DNA from: Flagellimonas meridianipacifica
GTDB taxonomy: Bacteria > Bacteroidota > Bacteroidia > Flavobacteriales > Flavobacteriaceae
Assembly (NCBI RefSeq): GCF_003001695.1
Contig: NZ_PVYX01000002.1
Coordinates: forward strand, 1,240,001-1,304,000
DNA: 64,000 nt
Reading direction: 5' to 3'
Part shown: one piece after another, positions 61,736 through 64,000 of the stretch
Numbering within the stretch: the first letter of the stretch is position 1
Layout: every line of letters begins with the position of its first letter
Notes under the pieces: generated by a model
What the model saw: the letters and a program-made list of their open reading frames with translations, nothing else
What the model was told of the DNA's origin: nothing
Database searches by the model: none
Program-made: the position numbers and the translations under genes

Positions 61736-63208
61736 TTATTTGGATTCTTGTAGTTTCATTGTGTTAAATTGATTGTCAATTTCTTCTTCAGCAATAATTT
61801 CCCATCCACCACCCAAAGCTTTGTAAATAGCGATTAACGATGTGGCAGAAGCAATTTCGCTAATGGCTAATTGGTTTTCTGCTTGTAACAAGGTGTTATC
61901 GGCGCTTAGATAGTCAATAAAACTATCCAATCCTGCATTGAATCGCTTTTTAGCAATTCCAGCGGCTTCTGCGCTTGCAACTGATGATTTACGCAAGGTT
62001 TCCCTGCGTTCCAGTTCGTTGGTATAATTGGTCATTGCCGTACTAATTTCTTCCAAAGCTTCCAAAACGGTCTTTTCGTATTGTTGTAGGGCCGCTAATG
62101 TCAAGGCATCATTCTGATTGATTTGTTGTTTAACTCTTCCCAAATTAAAGGCCGCCCAACTAATATTGGGGAAAATGCTCCAAGTAAAGGATTCATTGCT
62201 TCCAAAATTGGAGAAATCTACGGCTGAAAACCCAATGGAACCTCCAAATTGAATGTTAGGATACAGCTCTGCTACGGACAGGTTATAACGTGCAATCTGT
62301 TGTTGTAATTGAGCTTCCGCTTGTCTCACATCGGGACGCCTTCTCAATAATTCGGTTACATTTCCCACACCAACTGAAACGGGTAAACTTGGAAGTGGTT
62401 TTTTGTTCACAACGGTCTCATCTAGATTTCCAGGTACTTCCCCAATCAAAACACTCAAGCTGTTTTTGAGCGCTTGAATTCTCGCTTTTAGTGGGGGGAT
62501 AGTCGCACGTGTGTTTTCCAACTGAGCTAAGGCACGTGAAACATCCAAACTGTTGCTGGTTCCAGCATCCTTTAAGCGAACTGTTAAATCATAGGTTGCT
62601 TGTTGACCATTTAGGTTTCGTTGGGCGATATCCAACTGATACTGTGCTCCGCGGAATTCCATATAGTTTCGGGCGACTTCTGCAAAGATGCTGACATAAA
62701 CACCCTGCATATCGGCAAGAGCGGATTGCTGGTTGGCGTAAGCACCTTTAATTCGGTTGGATACCCTGCCAAAAACATCTGTTTCCCAAAAGGCGTCAAA
62801 ATTCGAATTATAAGTGGTGAAGGTCGGATTGGCCCCTGGAACAAAAATATTTTCTCCCAAACGGGTTCTTGTAACATCCCCATTAGCCGTTACCGTAGGT
62901 ATTCTGTCCAATTTTGTACTTTTTAATGCTGCACGGGAAGCATAGAAATTGGCGATGGCCGCGTTAATGTCTAAGTTATGCTTTCTGGCTTTTTCGATTA
63001 AAGTATCCAAAACTGGGTCATTAAATTCTGACCACCATTCAGTGACTACTTGACTTTGAGCTTCTTCAAAAGAAGAATGGTCAGTTACATTTTCTAGGTA
63101 ATTTTTGTCAACATCAATTTTTGAGTTGACTTCGAAGTCCCTTTTGGCAACCCCACAGGAAACCAATATGAGGGACAATACTGTTATTAGTGTTAGATTT
63201 TTCATCAT
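61736..63208 (-). CDS. TolC-like outer-membrane efflux lipoprotein (NodT/OprM family)
   Basis: 490 residues. Lipoprotein signal LILVSCGVA (Cys about 18), then two structural repeats of the outer-membrane efflux protein family, with WWSEFNDPVLDTLIEKARKHN (part: WSEFNDPVLD) at the start, NSLSVLIGEVPG, RRRPDVRQAEAQLQ in the middle and a repeat again at the C-terminus. It forms the trimeric channel of an RND tripartite pump. It follows the RND gene by 88 bases on the same strand. Confidence 0.95.
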   Translation of the reverse strand: MMKNLTLITVLSLILVSCGVAKRDFEVNSKIDVDKNYLENVTDHSSFEEAQSQVVTEWWSEFNDPVLDTLIEKARKHNLDINAAIANFYASRAALKSTKLDRIPTVTANGDVTRTRLGENIFVPGANPTFTTYNSNFDAFWETDVFGRVSNRIKGAYANQQSALADMQGVYVSIFAEVARNYMEFRGAQYQLDIAQRNLNGQQATYDLTVRLKDAGTSNSLDVSRALAQLENTRATIPPLKARIQALKNSLSVLIGEVPGNLDETVVNKKPLPSLPVSVGVGNVTELLRRRPDVRQAEAQLQQQIARYNLSVAELYPNIQFGGSIGFSAVDFSNFGSNESFTWSIFPNISWAAFNLGRVKQQINQNDALTLAALQQYEKTVLEALEEISTAMTNYTNELERRETLRKSSVASAEAAGIAKKRFNAGLDSFIDYLSADNTLLQAENQLAISEIASATSLIAIYKALGGGWEIIAEEEIDNQFNTMKLQESK

Positions 63209-63296
63209 TTCTATGTTTTTATTTGTTCAAATTTCGGTCAGATTGGGTGCTTTCAGTTAACCAAAAACACCCCTCTTTTGACCAAAATCTAATATG

Positions 63297-64000
63297 TTAG
63301 AGTGCTGATTGAATTTGATGATGATTTGCATCTTTTACATCCACCTTTTTAGTTTTGGTGGTCCATTTTCTACCGAGGTAATAGAAGACAGGAGTCAAGA
63401 AGATTCCGAATAGGGTCACGCCAAGCATTCCACTGAAAACGGCGATACCTAAGGCATTTCTAAGTTCTGCACCTGCACCAGTTGCTATAGCTAAAGGCAC
63501 GACTCCTAAGATAAATGCCATGGCGGTCATCAAAATAGGACGTAAGCGTAGCTTGGAAGCCTCGATAACAGCTGTTCTTAGGTCTTTTCCTTGGTCTTCC
63601 AATTGCTTGGCAAACTCCACAATCAAGATGGCGTTTTTACTTGCGAGACCGACTAGGACGACCAACCCAATCTGAACCATAATGTTGTTATCCAATCCGG
63701 CAAGGTCTATTCCTACCATTGCTGATAGTAGCACCATCGGAACGATGAAGATGACGGCCAATGGAAGAACCAAACTTTCAAATTGTGCTGCTAAAAGCAA
63801 GAAAACAAACACTACGGCGAGTAGGAAAGCGATTCCGGCTGTATTTCCTGTTTGTTTTTGTTGGTAGGCCATTTCGGTCCACTCAAAGGAAATACCTTGA
63901 GGTAAAATCTCGGCAGCCAATTCTTCCATTCTATCCAAAGCTTGTCCGGTGCTATATCCTGGAGCAATATCTCCGACCAATGATGCGGATGGGTAAAGGT
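63297..64000 (-). CDS. RND multidrug efflux transporter (AcrB/HAE1-type), C-terminal part, 5' end outside the window
   Basis: About 234 residues are visible; the frame runs on past base 64000. The segment equals the last part of AcrB-like pumps: VGDIAPGYSTGQALDRMEEL at the end of the second periplasmic domain (shown shortened), then membrane helices with GLASKNAILIVEFAKQL, SKLRLRPILMTAMAFILGVVPLAIATGAGAE (in pieces) and FGIFLTPVFYYLGRKW. It exports hydrophobic compounds, using the proton gradient. The adaptor gene must lie further right, outside the window; the TolC-like partner is at 61736. Confidence 0.95.
   Translation of the reverse strand, partial: LYPSASLVGDIAPGYSTGQALDRMEELAAEILPQGISFEWTEMAYQQKQTGNTAGIAFLLAVVFVFLLLAAQFESLVLPLAVIFIVPMVLLSAMVGIDLAGLDNNIMVQIGLVVLVGLASKNAILIVEFAKQLEDQGKDLRTAVIEASKLRLRPILMTAMAFILGVVPLAIATGAGAELRNALGIAVFSGMLGVTLFGIFLTPVFYYLGRKWTTKTKKVDVKDANHHQIQSAL

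Noticed and set aside
1..64000. CRISPR arrays, tRNA or rRNA genes, insertion sequences, prophage
   Set aside because: No regularly spaced repeats, no cloverleaf-like intergenic sequence, no transposase, integrase or phage structural gene seen in any frame.

Overview
The window looks like the chromosome of a free-living, probably marine member of the Flavobacteriaceae (phylum Bacteroidota). This rests on moderate-to-low GC, promoter-like TAnnTTTG (-7) boxes, almost no Shine-Dalgarno sequences, and families typical of that group: Smr-less MutS2, fused branched-chain E1, DUF4251, LytS/LytTR pairs, TPR-HTH membrane regulators and AraC regulators with membrane domains. The genus is not determined. 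No tRNA, rRNA, CRISPR array, transposase or phage gene was seen.

Layout. 1-6.2 kb: secreted S10 peptidase (cut by the left edge), a small secreted zincin, a TPR-HTH regulator and, divergent from it, a lipoprotein of the cholesterol-dependent-cytolysin (CDC) fold with a non-CDC C-terminus. 6.2-20 kb: mostly leftward housekeeping genes: mutS2; fhs with a DUF1611/dipeptide-epimerase pair resembling the DgcN-DgcA D-glutamate route; ung; ppk1; nucleoside phosphorylase plus a DUF1835 protein; SUI1-type factor; a 2-oxoglutarate/Fe(II) oxygenase-like protein. 20-23.4 kb: fused branched-chain 2-oxoacid dehydrogenase E1, a lipocalin-like lipoprotein and an OmpA lipoprotein.

23.4-29.6 kb is the outstanding block: eight tightly packed rightward genes encoding an FAD oxidoreductase, a methyltransferase, a type III polyketide synthase, an enoyl-reductase-like SDR, a FabZ-like dehydratase, a ketosynthase, an acyl carrier protein and a small membrane protein. 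The simplest reading is a dedicated type II fatty-acid line feeding a type III PKS, whose aromatic or pyrone lipid is then methylated and oxidised.

30-50 kb: signalling and transport. A secreted protein with about ten SDHH-type repeats precedes a LytS kinase, a LytS-like pseudokinase lacking its phospho-histidine, and a LytTR regulator. A second LytS-LytTR pair follows an ABA4-like gene and a membrane protein. A Crp/Fnr regulator diverges from an MFS pump. Further on are a YjdI/YjdJ-like pair, a cold-shock-domain protein with a basic arm, an MBL hydrolase, and a YfcC-type carrier with an ArgE-like deacylase.

50-64 kb: an AraC-rich detoxification-like region. Four AraC regulators (three of them paralogues) are interspersed with SDRs, an aldo/keto reductase, an alpha/beta hydrolase, a cupin and an MFS pump. 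The window ends in an RND efflux operon (TolC-like lipoprotein and the C-terminus of the inner-membrane pump).
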